Assembly: GCA_028023455.1 (NCBI GenBank)
Contig: JAQFVV010012416.1
Location: 4,135,594 to 4,199,593 of the forward strand
Direction of reading: 5' to 3'
Origin: Epiperipatus broadwayi
Lineage: Eukaryota > Onychophora > Udeonychophora > Euonychophora > Peripatidae
Length of the DNA stretch: 64,000 bases
The notes under the pieces were generated by a model. That model worked only from the letters and a program-made list of their open reading frames with translations. It made no database searches and was not told the DNA's origin. Numbering within the stretch: position 1 is the first letter of the stretch; every line of letters starts with the position of its first letter. A program made the position numbers and the translations under genes. This document shows, in pieces, positions 10,441 to 22,164 of the stretch.

Positions 10441-13400
10441 GATAGGAAAATATTGATTAAGCAAGTGTACAGTAATAAATAATGATGATGATGATGATAG
10501 GCAGGAGTTCATAAAAAGTTCAAGCATCAGAATTGGTAGGGTATAGTCATAACCCATGTGTTTCCAACTCCAAACTCTGCTAATCTATCACTATATTAAC
10601 CCATACAGGACTGGTCAATACACAATGCCTATGTCATAAGGCATTTAGTATAATATTTAAATAAATATATATTAGCTATAGACAAAATGAAAAAGAACAT
10701 GAATAGAATCATTCCCCATTATCCTTACTGTAAAGATTAGGCACTTGAAATAGTGCAATATTTCTATTAATTTTTGCAATCTGGTTGATAGCTTTGATTG
10801 TTCAATAACCAGCCATAAATACATAGTACATATAATTACCAAGATCGTTGTATTACACTATACATTTACAGTTCTGAGGAGTTGTTGTATGGATAAAACT
10901 GACAACTAAATGCACAAGAGTATATTTAAATATTATTATTTACATTAGCCATAATGAAATCATTAGTATTCATTTTTCACAACTTTAAAAGATGTCACGT
11001 GATACTGAAATTTTCTCAACTATAAAGGATCCCAAAATGCATTGCAAAATACAGAGTGATCGGTCAATCTTTTGCTGATGTGTCAATAGAATAATGAATT
11101 ATTTCAAACGTGATGATTGGAGTTTACATCTATCAAAATTTATTTTCATATATATATGTGTAGGTAGATGTATTTACTAGACAATATTGCATTACAAATT
11201 AAATTAGCTATTAACTAGTTACCAGGGGGAAAAAAGATATAACATATTGCTTAAAAAATATGCTGCTTGTAACATAATTGTAGCTTCATTTGCATTTGAA
11301 TTCAATTAATAGGCATGGCATGTTAATAATATGTCTAACTATTATGCTATGAGACCTTGGAAAATTTACTATTTGTAGTGATCATTATAATTAGGCGCTA
11401 AAGCAACGTAATTTATTTTAAAATTCTGGGGGGGGGGGGGCAGAATGCTACTTCTAATAAAATGTTTTATTATTATTTGAATTGCAGTTTTAGTCTAAAT
11501 ATTTTAGATCAGGAAAAAAAAGATTTTCAATAGAAAACAAATTTTCATACAACTTAGGTTGGCTTGGAAAGTGTTACGATCTTAACTATGAGCATTATAT
11601 ATATATATTAAAATAATGAATGACTTTTGCGGTTTAGCACCGTAATACTATTGAATTCCATACTCGATAGTTGAAGATTTCTCGATTGGAGCTCATGTTG
11701 TCACTTCTACAGCTCTTACGTCACATGACCTCCCAAGCAACTAATCATTAGATTATTATTCTTTTATTAAAAATATTGAATATATTTATTGGGACAGAAA
11801 TATGATTTAAAAAGTAGCTATTGATTGATAAAGATAATAATACAATAATAGTCTTAAAATTATTTACTAAAATCAAAAAGAGCAAATAAATTCAGCCAAA
11901 TATTACATAGAGAATTAATACCTAATAATAAAATATTCACATACTAAAATATAAAAAAAGAGCATATTAATATATATATGATACACATTAAATTATAAAA
12001 TAATAATTAAATACTAAAACTATTTTAAATATATATTTTAGCAGACTAAAAATCAATTAGATAAAATTACAGTTATTAGCTATCAATAATCGAACCGATA
12101 AAAAAATAAACAACTAAATCTTATTTAATTTTAATTAAAAAAAATTATGACAAAGATTAACTTTTTCTTTGATAATATCAATAATATTTCATGCAAACAT
12201 TTGTAATATTGATGACTCAAAAGGTCAAAACGGCATAGTTAAATATTTTCTTTACGTTTATTTTTTCCCCCTTTAAGACAGTGAATGGACATACTAGCAA
12301 AAGAAACGGAGCGAAATCCGTACTCCCACAGTGTGTGTTGTAATTGTATTTATATATATGTAGCTGTAAGATTATTTTGATGATTGAAAAAGAAAAAAGT
12401 ATATTTCTAGCAATTATGTCTATTTGCACAATAACTCATTATTTGTTTCAGGTTAATTATAATTAAGGAAGCACCCACCTCAGTAGATCACTATAGTATT
12501 TGTGGAGATAAAACCTCACAGAATCACTATTGAAGGTAAGGGTCTATCCGACCCAGAAAAAGAGTAGATTGAGCATGTGCTAAGTAATGTAATGATAATT
12601 CTGATGGGAGTGCTTTAGGTAAATGAAGACTGACTGAGTTTTGAACTTTTTGCCCCAAAACATGTATTTTGGAAAAATTATTGACGTTAAATTAATTTTT
12701 CATCTATTAAAAGACAGCTATTACATCTGGGAGGAAACGATTAGAAAAAGAACCAATCATTTATAAGATGTATGCTTTGCCATAGAAAATAACCTAACCC
12801 AATTTTCAAGATGAGGCGTAGTTTTATCATCACTATAAAGATGATGTGAAAGGGGGGAAAAAAACTTTAATTATGACACTTGTATATTAATGTAAAGAAA
12901 AACCGCAAAATTGAAGATATTTGAAGGTTTTTTTTTATGAATATCGTCTGAAATTAATGAAAAATATTTTAGTATGACATACACAACCCATACCAAGATA
13001 CCTTCAAACTAAATGGAATATGCAAAACACAGTATTATAGCGATCACCAGCTTTAATTTTATAATACGTATAAATTTTAATCTTTTCGGGCAACTAATAA
13101 TACAGTATGTATTATTAAAAAAAATGGATACTTACTTCAATTCGATATCATTTAAATTTATATATTTTAAATAATTACCATCGGTTTTATTTTTTATATG
13201 TTGGGAATTATGTTTTGAAAATAAATAGTAAACTCCAATTTTTTACTTAATTGGATATCAAAATTTTAAAGAAAAATGGATTACGAGATCAAGCACGTTT
13301 TTAAAATATTTTATTGATGTCCATCAACTTTGAATGTGCGCGTACCTTTCTCTTTATATATACAAACACATACGTGCGTAGATACTGTCAATATTGTGCT

Positions 13401-13689
13401 ATATAAATGCATATAAAGATGTTTGTACGTATATATGTTGGCTATTTAAACAAATTTAATTTTATAATCAGAAAATATTATTTAAAAATAATGTATTCGC
13501 CTGTTCTGCTCATGACCTGGATTTGAATTCAGGTCAGATGAATCTTGAAATTTTTCTTTATTGTAAGCAGGCTTATAATTTTTTTGTGTATATGATGACA
13601 GTGAAGAGGCCCATTTATAAGATTGGTAATGTGAAGTGCATAAATAGTATTAGCGTCTCTGAAAAAATATTTTATGATGGACCTGAATA

Positions 13690-13930
13690 CAACTTTCATG
13701 AAAAAAGTAGATCCTTTTATGTTAAAAAATTATTCCCAAGGCAATTCTAAAGAGATGTGCTCTTATTGGCTCTCATTGAAGGAATGTGATTGAAGATAGA
13801 ATGCAACTATACAAAGTATTGAAGTCTTTTAGAAAGCTAAAGGACATAATTTCAAAATGACCAATAAATAAAATGCCTGTGAGAAATACGCGGATTGATA
13901 TGTATAATTATCACAAAAACTAACTTTTAT
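13690..13930 (+). pseudogene. Possible RTE-like LINE 3' fragment
   Basis: Broken reading (LALIEGM, LKIECN) resembles the C-terminal block at 24120-24040 on the minus strand (LIAFIENICLQIEYN). The following text (ATAATTATCACAAAAACT) resembles the 3' end of the RTE relic near 5550. The fragment is short and decayed; an unrelated AT-rich match is possible. Confidence 0.35.
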
Positions 13931-14340
13931 TTGTTTTTGTCTTTCACTTTATCTTGTTTCGTTTGTTTTTTATTTATAAAGTTAGAATGACTTTACATTT
14001 ATTAGTGACTGCCTTAAAGTCACAGTTTTATGAAATAATCATTAATAGTAATTTAGATAATTATTACATAATGAACACAATAGATCGTAACTATGTCTAA
14101 AGAATTATAATTTGTATGGGCATAATGGCCTTACTGTTAAGTCAATGAATATACAAAATTGTGTAAATTGTTTTATTCCAACTATATAAAAAAAAATCTG
14201 AATTATAATATTCTGTAACTTGAAATCATTGACTTACTATTAGCATCTGATATGTAGATATATTTAAAATGTGATTCTAAGATATGTATAAAGAGGATAA
14301 TAATCTACAATGAGATAAACAGATTCCGCCATCACAAAAT

Positions 14341-14453
14341 GTCAATCGTTGGTAGCTGAGAGACCAGCGCAGCCGCTTTGCAAGCAAGCAGTTGCTTGCA
14401 GATGGTTGTCGTGGGTTCACTTCTCGGACAATGCTATGACATATGGGGAAAAA
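14341..14453 (+). repeat. tRNA-derived SINE, copy 4
   Basis: Same family as 4747-4858 and 27413-27525: GGTAGCTGAGAG head, GCAAGCAAGCAGTTG middle, GTGGGTTCACTTCTCGG box, and the end AATGCTATGACATATGG with a short A-run. Confidence 0.8.
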
Positions 14454-15105
14454 ATAAGTATTTCTTAAAAAAGCATAAAATCACCATATTTAGATGATAG
14501 GTCATAGCTGGAAATCATTAACAAGATTTAATGTCAATGTGATGGAATCAATTAATAAGATCTGTAAGCATGATTTCAAAAACATTTATTTATTGAACAA
14601 AGAGTATTACTACAGAAAAAATATGTACTATATCACAGTTTCTAAATAGACTCACTTTTTTCATTAATTGGTATCTGAACAGAAATTGTTTTGATTGGTA
14701 TGTATCAAAATATAATTCAATTTGCTGAATGGTGGATTCCAACATAGCATTTAAAGATATGCATTAAGAATGAATAATGTCCGTCTTTTATGTGACTGTC
14801 TTATGGTGGATGCATAAAACATCTCAAAAGCTAAAGTTTTTTTTTTTTTTATCGAATTGGTTGCAGTTTTCTAAGAATACAATAAGAAATACTAGTGCAA
14901 TTATAAATGCTAAAACAAAATCAAAATGGAGATGAATTAGTCATAATCTTAAGAGAAGGGGGATTAGATATTAAAATAAATTGATAGCTGGTCAGAAGTT
15001 AATCCTATATTTATGAAATATTCCTCCTATTTTTTACTATCTTCTCTGTATTGGTTGTATTAATTGTAATATAAATTATAATAATTAAACACCCCTTTAT
15101 CCATT

Positions 15106-15600
15106 CAATACAATTCAAAATCTTTATTAAATTTTCCAATCCAATTTGCAGTTTTGGCTGTTCAACAGACTTTCTCAGAACTGAAAATACATATATGTAC
15201 TAATGTTATTATAATGTCCCTATAAACAATGTAAATTGCTTTTACATATTTCCATATATATTAATTATATATATAAAAAAGCTTAATTTTATTTAATTCG
15301 AATATGATTTTATACCAATTTTTATGCATAATTAAAATATAATAAAAATTGGTGAAATTAATATAAAAACCATATTTAAATTAAATAAAATTCATAATTT
15401 TAAATATAATAATATAATGTATATGAAAATATGTATAAATAATTTACATTATGTATAAACAATTTACATCAAATATGAACAGCAATATTATAATAACATT
15501 TATACTTACATGTAATGTTTATTTATAGCTCTGAGAAAGGTTATTGAACAATCGAAACTATTAGATACATAAAACAATTTAAATCCTTAATTTCTTTAAC
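15106..15600. repeat. Degenerate inverted repeat (~490 bp) with mutated hammerhead-like motifs
   Basis: The centre is about 15335 (ACCAATTTTTATGCATAATT against its inverse). The outer motifs at 15180-15141 (minus) and 15530-15566 (plus) read CTGAGAAAG, a hairpin, then AAAAC or GAAAC. The core CTGANGA has become CTGAGAA in both arms, so the shared change predates or accompanied formation of the palindrome. Confidence 0.7.
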
Positions 15601-15856
15601 CATTTTTCCAATGATATATTTTATTTTTTACTTGATCACTCTTACAGTTTTGACTGACCATCACTGCAAAAATTATTAAAGAAAGGACAATTTATTTATT
15701 TGTTTATATAATTAATCAATTCATAAAAGAGACATAATGTGAAAGAATAATAAAATACTTTACAAAAGAATTTAATAAAAGATATTGCATTATATTGGGT
15801 AAATAAGGAAGTGTTTACATATTATTACTATTTACATTAGAATATTATATATTACT

Positions 15857-16066
15857 TATAACAACTTCTCTCATATACACTTTAATGCAAAAAATTTTTT
15901 TTAATAAGCTTCTTTATTTTCCTGACAGTTTCAACTATCCAGCAGTTTTCATCAGAGCTTCTCAAATTTCCTATACCTTTTTGGACAGTCAAAACTGTCA
16001 GGAAAATAAGGAAGTTTATTAAAAAAATTGTTTGCATTAAAGTATATATGAGAGAAGTTATTATAA
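15857..16066. repeat. Inverted repeat with one intact and one broken hammerhead-like core
   Basis: Arms are about 15857-15955 and 15980-16066 (TTATAACAACTTCTCTC against GAGAGAAGTTATTATAA). On the minus strand 15955-15920 reads CTGATGA, AACT..AGTT hairpin, GAAACTGTCAGG. The right arm keeps only the AAAACTGTCAGG part. Confidence 0.75.
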
Positions 16067-16198
16067 CAATATATATGAATATATGAAGAAATGCAAAGAA
16101 ATTAAAGGAGAAGAATAAGAGTATATACTTAGAATATTATATCGTATTAATATCATCTCTATAGACTCCAATACAAATAGTAGCCATTTTTAGGCAAT

Positions 16199-16336
16199 CA
16201 TCTTTTAATGGCAATTATTTTCTCTGATTCTAGTTATATTCCATCAAAGAATTTGATGTCACATGATATTTAAGTGACATCATCTTTTTGATGGAATATA
16301 ATTAGAATCTGGGAAAGTAGTTACCATTAAAATATG
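16199..16336. repeat. 138-bp palindrome (stem ~60 bp)
   Basis: CATCTTTTAATGGCAA through GATGTCAC is inverted with about 10 bases between arms. It has no hammerhead motif and no coding content. It is a foldback or MITE-like remnant. Confidence 0.8.
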
Positions 16337-17694
16337 TAGATCTTCCGCAAAAATATTTCAATTTTTTGATTTCATATTTTTGTCTGTATAGCTGGACACT
16401 CCTCTTGGTGCAGACAGTTCTTGTTCTTTTTAATCATTAATTCCAAATTCTGCTGTAAATATCTGTAAGTTATTAAAAAGTATTAGCATTTAAATAATCT
16501 AGTACTAGATTGAGTTTTTTTACTCATATGTATTTGATGGAAGACTAATAATGGATTTAATTTTGAGAAAAATGTTTTCTTCTTGAAGCATGAAACTTGT
16601 AACTATCTGCTGAAAAACTTTATAATTGTTATCCTATAACTACCATCATTAAAGTGAAGTACTATTACAAGTGCTTTCCACTGTGATAGTTTTAATATGT
16701 CTTGTTAAATCCATCATTAAATGATCCTTTTATTAGTGATTTTAAATCATAAAAGGTGGTCATCAGATGGGTTTGGTTTTAGAATTTAATATGATTTATT
16801 CAAATTTTATTGGGAGAGTTGAAACATCCAAGATTCTTACAGGTTTAGGCTAATTAATATTGAAATTTTTATTCAATTTTCCGAGGAATAAATTGTAAAA
16901 AAGCGAAAGACATTTAAGATACAGGTACTTTCTTGGTTTATGGTCAGATTTTTTGAACATCCATATTTTCCATAAAATAGATTAATTTATGTACTCAAAT
17001 AAGTAATTGTTCATCATTTATAATACAATAAATTTATAAGTGTAACCTTAAATTTTGTTGAAGTTTCTTATCCTGGTTCTTTAAAATAATGCTCCAAGGA
17101 TTTGAATCATTTATATTTTAGCAATAATTTAGCCTCCAAATAATTCTTTAGGATCACTAAACAAAATTATCATAACTGATTTGCTTATATTTCTCTTTTG
17201 GTTAATTCTGTATTGTTTTTTTAATATAATATAGACTGAGCAAAAACTACATTTTACATTTTCATAAAATCACTCCAATAATATGCCACAGAATGTTCAC
17301 AACTTTATTCTGTTAATGCTTATTATAATATTTACATTTTGAACACAATACCTAAGAAATATCCATTTCTTATGGCTTTTATGTTTGTTCCACGATAAAT
17401 CAGATTCAAAAACTTGGTAGTGACATCTTTTGCATGCAACATAAATGATATTTAAATCCATGTCCATTGGAGAGGTGTTGAATCCAAGTCAGAGTCGAAC
17501 TTTAAAATTATTTTAGACCACAAATAGGGATTTATATATTTTTCAGGTAAATCAGACCCCACAGGCCATGTATAACATTGCATGCCCTCACAATGAATGC
17601 AAAACCTCATACTACATGAGACCAGAGCCTTCATAGCTACTAAGTTGTCGCAGCATAAGTATAGGTATAATAAGTTGCATACTAACCCAGAATG

Positions 17695-17840
17695 AACTTC
17701 AGTTTTTGCACAACATCAAAAAGTATCCGGACACAAGTTCGAACCCACCTCTGCAAAATGGGTTTGTACTGAGAGGCACAATATTAAACATAAGGTAAAG
17801 GAAGCTTACTTCATAGTGGAAGAATCATTGGCCACTAATT
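17695..17840 (-). repeat. Second SINE-like family, copy 1
   Basis: On the minus strand GAAG.AAGCTTCCTTTA is followed by TATTGTGC, CTCAGTAC and a B-box GTGGGTTCGAAC (17748-17737). The order matches 21060-21215. The B-box suggests a tRNA-related Pol III promoter; a clear A-box was not found. Confidence 0.55.
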
Positions 17841-17923
17841 GCACAATCATGTTTTGCTATATCCAAAAGATGGGTTAATTGACTCATTTGCATAAAGTTT
17901 GCATATTGTACATATATATAACA

Positions 17924-17966
17924 GGCTATGATTATGAGAAATACACTTTCTCGAAAGTGCTTAGCC
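17924..17966 (+). ncRNA. Variant hammerhead-like motif (GGCTA family), copy 1
   Basis: GGCTA is followed by TGATTATGA, a hairpin (GAGAA..TTCTC), GAAA, GTGCT and TAGCC, which pairs with GGCTA over 5 bp. The layout is hammerhead-like but the core is TGATTATGA instead of CTGANGA. Copies at 21336-21378 (+) and 46512-46474 (-) keep the same pairings. Function is unknown. Confidence 0.5.
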
Positions 17967-18743
17967 ATTTTAATTTAAAGAGTTTTACCATTTTAATCTG
18001 TTGACTACGATTAATTTAATTTATACAGCTTTACCTTATATGTGTGTTAGCACAACTTTATTATTATTATAATGACAATCAGTAAATGGGATATTTAAAA
18101 ATTCTTAATTAGAGATAAAATAAAAGGACCCAAGTTAATCTGAATTGGTCATATGAACATTAAAGTACTTACTGTAAATAAATATAAAAAAACATGTAAT
18201 ATAATGAAACTCTTATGAACCTGAACTTTACACTTATGCAAAACGATTTAAAATTGTATTGCCATCCCACTTGATTCTTTTCTTGTGGTTTATGATTTAA
18301 ATGTATTTTAAAAAATTTTTCCTCATGAAGGACAGAAATGCTCACTGGAATACTCAAGGCTGCATAATTCTTCATGCTTGACTTTTTTGTGAAACATTTA
18401 ATAAATCCCATCTTTTAGAATGATTATCTTTATTCCTACCAGTAATCGTAATAATAAATTGCATTATTCCTAATCGATAATTTTATTGGCGAGATTCTTA
18501 TTTACATACTTAAGTTGAATATCTAATTGCCATGAATTAAAGTCGTGCCAATGCTATGTCTAACACTACAATATTCTAGCACCTATATTAATCATTGCAA
18601 TTTAATTCATATTTGAGTATTGTGTTGTTAGTGATAATAAATAAGAGTGATAAAATTATTAAATTGAATATGTTAGGACAAAACATCACCACATAGGACA
18701 TAATATACAAATAATTACTATTTTAATTAATATATAAGGTATA

Positions 18744-18880
18744 TGAGCACAGACTTTTACACAACCCACCACTCTCCAGTCTATCTAATAACACTGATAT
18801 ACTCAAGCACATATATGCTGAAAAGATAAATAATCACCAATATACATATTTCATGCTTAACTACAAAATTATGAGAATAA
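18744..18880 (-). repeat. Fragment of hammerhead family CCAA (degenerate)
   Basis: CACAGACTTT at 18749, then AAAAGATAAAT and CAATATACATATTTCAT (18838-18854), match the element at 44301-44510 in order and spacing. The minus-strand motif keeps GAAATATGTATATTGG, but CTGATGA has decayed to CTCATAA. Confidence 0.55.
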
Positions 18881-19259
18881 AATTGAAAACACAATATTTT
18901 CAATCTGAGCTCAATAGCTTATATAGTCATATGGGTCTGAACACAGTTCAGTACCCATACATTTTGGTGTCTTTGGCTCTTTAACAACCATAGCACCACT
19001 ATCCTATTAGGCAGGATTGGTGTTAAACCACTAAACATCGCAATATCACCATTTCCTATGCTTGGGCATAACTTATTTAGTGGTTTAACACCAATCCTGC
19101 CTAATAGGATAGTGGTGACTATGGATGTTAAAGAGCCAAAGACACCAAAATGTATGAATACTGAACTGAGTTCAGACCCATATGATTATATAAGCTATTG
19201 AGCTTAGATTGAAAATATTATTGTGTTTTAAATTTTTTTCTCATAGTTTTGTAGTTCAG
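18856..19259. repeat. Inverted repeat, 180-bp arms
   Basis: 18856-19035 is inverted at 19076-19259 with about 40 bp between. The arms are well matched (for example TTTAACACCAATCCTGCC), so the palindrome is fairly young. There is no open reading frame. It abuts the hammerhead fragment at 18744-18880. Confidence 0.9.
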
Positions 19260-19335
19260 TAGAGATAAAAGGTGGCTAAAGGAAGGGTTGCATTAGATCC
19301 TAAGATCTAGGTGCAGTGCTCTCAGATCCAAAGCT

Positions 19336-19375
19336 CCTCACTGACGAAGGCCACGAGCCAGAAACTAGTCTGGGG
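19336..19375 (+). ncRNA. Type-I hammerhead ribozyme (family ACTAGT), copy 2
   Basis: The 40-nt layout is: CCTCA (stem I), CTGACGA core, A-GGC-CACGA-GCC-A (stem II, 3 bp), GAAA, CTAG (helix III), cleavage after GTC at 19370, then TGGGG pairing with CCTCA over 5 bp with one G-U. Every conserved core base is present, and GTC is the commonest natural cleavage triplet. Helix III is only A-U plus C-G with a two-base loop, as in minimal hammerheads of Penelope-like elements, which may act as dimers. It is identical in length to 10365-10326. Confidence 0.72.
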
Positions 19376-21059
19376 ATATTGGATGAATAGGCATTAGATG
19401 GGGATTTTATGCACAAGCCTTCTGGCATCCATTGATTACTTTGGCTGGCACTGAGTGACACTGCTGTATGGAAAGTTTTGCCTGTGTTAATATTTAAAGA
19501 TGCATACTAGTTTTTTTTTAATATGATGTTAATAATCTATATTAGTCATTAGAATATCTCAGAATAGAACTATTTTATCATAATTTTTTCATTAAATAAA
19601 TTGTACTTTTAATGCATAATTAAATAAATATTATTTTTTAATATGTTAAGCTGGTGATTCTGTCAAACAATGTCCCTCTTAAAATAAAACATTTTTAGAG
19701 TGCATTTAAAAATAGATATTCAGTTTCAATTTTTTAATCCATTTGTTAATGTATTTTATTATGTATTTATATTAAAATATAAAATTAAAAAATATTTTAA
19801 AGTATTTTCAAATAAAAGAAATGTTTTGAATATTTAATCTTTTTTCTACCAGTTATCATAATAAATACTTATACTTGTGATTTTTCAAAAAATAATTATT
19901 ATTATAATTATGATAAATAATAAATTAATTAATAAGTACTAACTGTAATTAAAATTTTAAAATGCATGTATTTGTTTTGTCAAATTACATCCACTTTCTT
20001 TTCTAATATACATTGAATTCAATAATTCTGTAGACAAGTTATTATTTGTTATATTCATCTTTTTAATACATCTGCCCTTTCCATTAACAATTTGCTATTC
20101 ATTGATGCCTTTATTTCCATGATTATATTTTTTTCATCCAAATTTTTTTCTTTTATTTTAAGTAATATCTATTATAATTTTTTTTTAGCTATTTTATTAT
20201 CTCAGTAAATTTATTTTGATTTATGTATTATGTTTTATTTCATTATTAATCTTTCTACACATGCTTCTATAAACATTATTACTTATATTTGCCCACTTTT
20301 TTCCACTTTATTAATAATTTCATTGTTAACCCTAAACTTTTTTTCTACCATATATTTTGCTCACATTATACTGTCCTTGTTGTTCTTTATCAAATTTTCT
20401 TTGAATATTTTCCATTTGAATTTATATTTTATTTAGTACAATTTATAAATTATTGCATCAATAAATTTGAATTTTTTTCCCTTAATGTCCCTCTTTATTT
20501 TAATAATGGCCCATTTCTCTCTTGGTAGGAACTTTTTTAACAAAAAAAAATTAATTGTTCCATCATTTCACTATAGTGTGAATCCATGTCACCTCCAAAA
20601 TACTAACATACAATCTATATATTGTTTTAAACCTATTGTCATTATTATTATCATTATTTTTTATGAGTAATAAATCTACTAAAGGATCAAGATCTTTCCA
20701 AATTGAATTCAGTTTCTCCAATCCATAACTTCTCTTCATCAGATTTTCTTATATCATTCTTTCTATTTCATATGTGATCTTTTACAATCTCTCAAGATCC
20801 AGCTTAAAACTGCAACTATCCTTCTAATATGTTCTCTTCAAATCTATAGTAAATTACATTGTCTCTTTAAATCTATTGCAAATTAATATAATTCCATTAA
20901 AATCTGGTAGCATCACAAGATGTTAATCTTGTGTGAACTCTCTTATGATTTTTTAAACTATGTATTTATTACTTTTTTCATATTTGCTGGTCAGTTAATG
21001 TATCCTAATAATCATTGGGTTTTTATAACAATTTTCAGACTCACTATTTATACAGGAGA

Positions 21060-21215
21060 GCTCTAAACAGTACTGAAAACAAATCCATATTCTCCGAGTA
21101 CCAAAAACAACAGGCCACATGTTCGAACCCACTTTCACTAGGGCGCAGTGCACTGAGCATAATGATATGAAATAAAAAATAAAGGAGGTGTGCTTCATTG
21201 CAAATGACAACTACG
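21060..21215 (-). repeat. Second SINE-like family, copy 2
   Basis: Minus strand: GAAGCACACCTCCTTTA, then CATTATGCTCAGTGCACTG, then the B-box GTGGGTTCGAAC (21132-21121) and a 3' part TGTTTTTGGTACTCGG. It lines up with 17695-17840. Confidence 0.55.
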
Positions 21216-21335
21216 CATTAAACCAAAAAGAATCTCCAGAATGTGGTCTATATAAAAGAAAATTTGAATAAATTTTACATAGATTACTGCCAAGCTTCAC
21301 TTAAAATCTCAATGTAAGCCGGAACTCCCAAGATA

Positions 21336-21378
21336 GGCTATGAATATGGAGACCTAAGTTTCCTGAAAGCGTTAAGCC
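21336..21378 (+). ncRNA. Variant hammerhead-like motif (GGCTA family), copy 2
   Basis: GGCTA, TGAATATG, hairpin GGAGAC..GTTTCC, TGAAAGCG, TTAAGCC. Stem I pairs GGCT with AGCC. It matches copies at 17924 and 46474 in order and spacing. Weaker than the 17924 copy. Confidence 0.45.
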
Positions 21379-22164
21379 GGATAATTCTTATTATAATAAT
21401 ACTAAGCTTCACTTTTTTTGCATAAAGCACAATTTAAAATTAACCATTGCTTGAAGGTGAAACAAAAACAAGGACTTTAATAATAAAAATATATATTTTG
21501 TTCTTAGACCTAAAAAATATCTCATCCATTATGTTTGCTTTTATTACTATTTCAAAAACACACTATTAGTCTCTCACTTCGTAACACATCATTTTCTTTC
21601 ACAATATTAAACTTTTTTTTACTCATTGTACTTTATCTATAATAAAGATATTCCTTATATCATATTCAATATTGCTTTTAAATATGAAAGCTTTGTTATA
21701 AAAATTTTAACTGAAATGATTAATACAATACTGGACTATAAATTCTTCTAGGATAATATTCTGTTGTTTTCATTTGCATTTTTCTTCACCTAACTTATAT
21801 AATTTATCTTGATAATAAATTTGGCATCCTTCTTAATTAGTAATCAATTATATGCATAGCCTTTCCTCTTACAGAATTAGATGTTCAATACTAATGGGCA
21901 ATAATTCCATTTTATTTACAGGTTCCTTTACAATATGCTCAGAAATTCCAATAAACATTACAGACATTAAGATGATTCAATAACTAAGCTTTCTTAATCT
22001 GAAACAGCTACAAAACAAAATGAACATTTCTTTCTCCCATAACTATAACAAGGTCATTAAGGTTCTGTTTTTAATGCATGCTTATTAATTTTTTTGGATA
22101 ACTTTGTGTAACTTTTCAGTAGATGAACCACATTGAACAAACATTTGGAAACTGGACTTCATCT

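Larger units (their letters stand above)
9781..13689. other. No gene; one hammerhead and a poly-G run
   Basis: Apart from 10313-10440 I see only low-complexity sequence, including a GAT microsatellite near 10483-10500 and a run of 13 G (11428-11440). Confidence 0.5.
16340..18743. other. No gene; SINE-like and hairpin repeats only
   Basis: Outside 17695-17840 and 17924-17966 nothing was recognised. The 80-codon minus frame at 18169-18411 lacks any known domain. Confidence 0.5.
19380..22160. other. No gene; SINE-like and hairpin repeats only
   Basis: Pyrimidine-rich low-complexity sequence at 20000-20700 produces several short plus frames rich in Phe, Leu and Ile, which I treat as composition artefacts. 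Confidence 0.5.

Noticed and set aside
13523-13750. 75-codon plus-strand open frame as a gene.
   Set aside because: No domain. The following sequence resembles decayed RTE 3' end, so it is more likely part of that relic or chance.
20230-20670. Three overlapping plus-strand frames rich in Phe, Leu and Ile, resembling membrane proteins.
   Set aside because: The sequence is pyrimidine-rich low complexity; the frames overlap one another and none has a domain or splice context.
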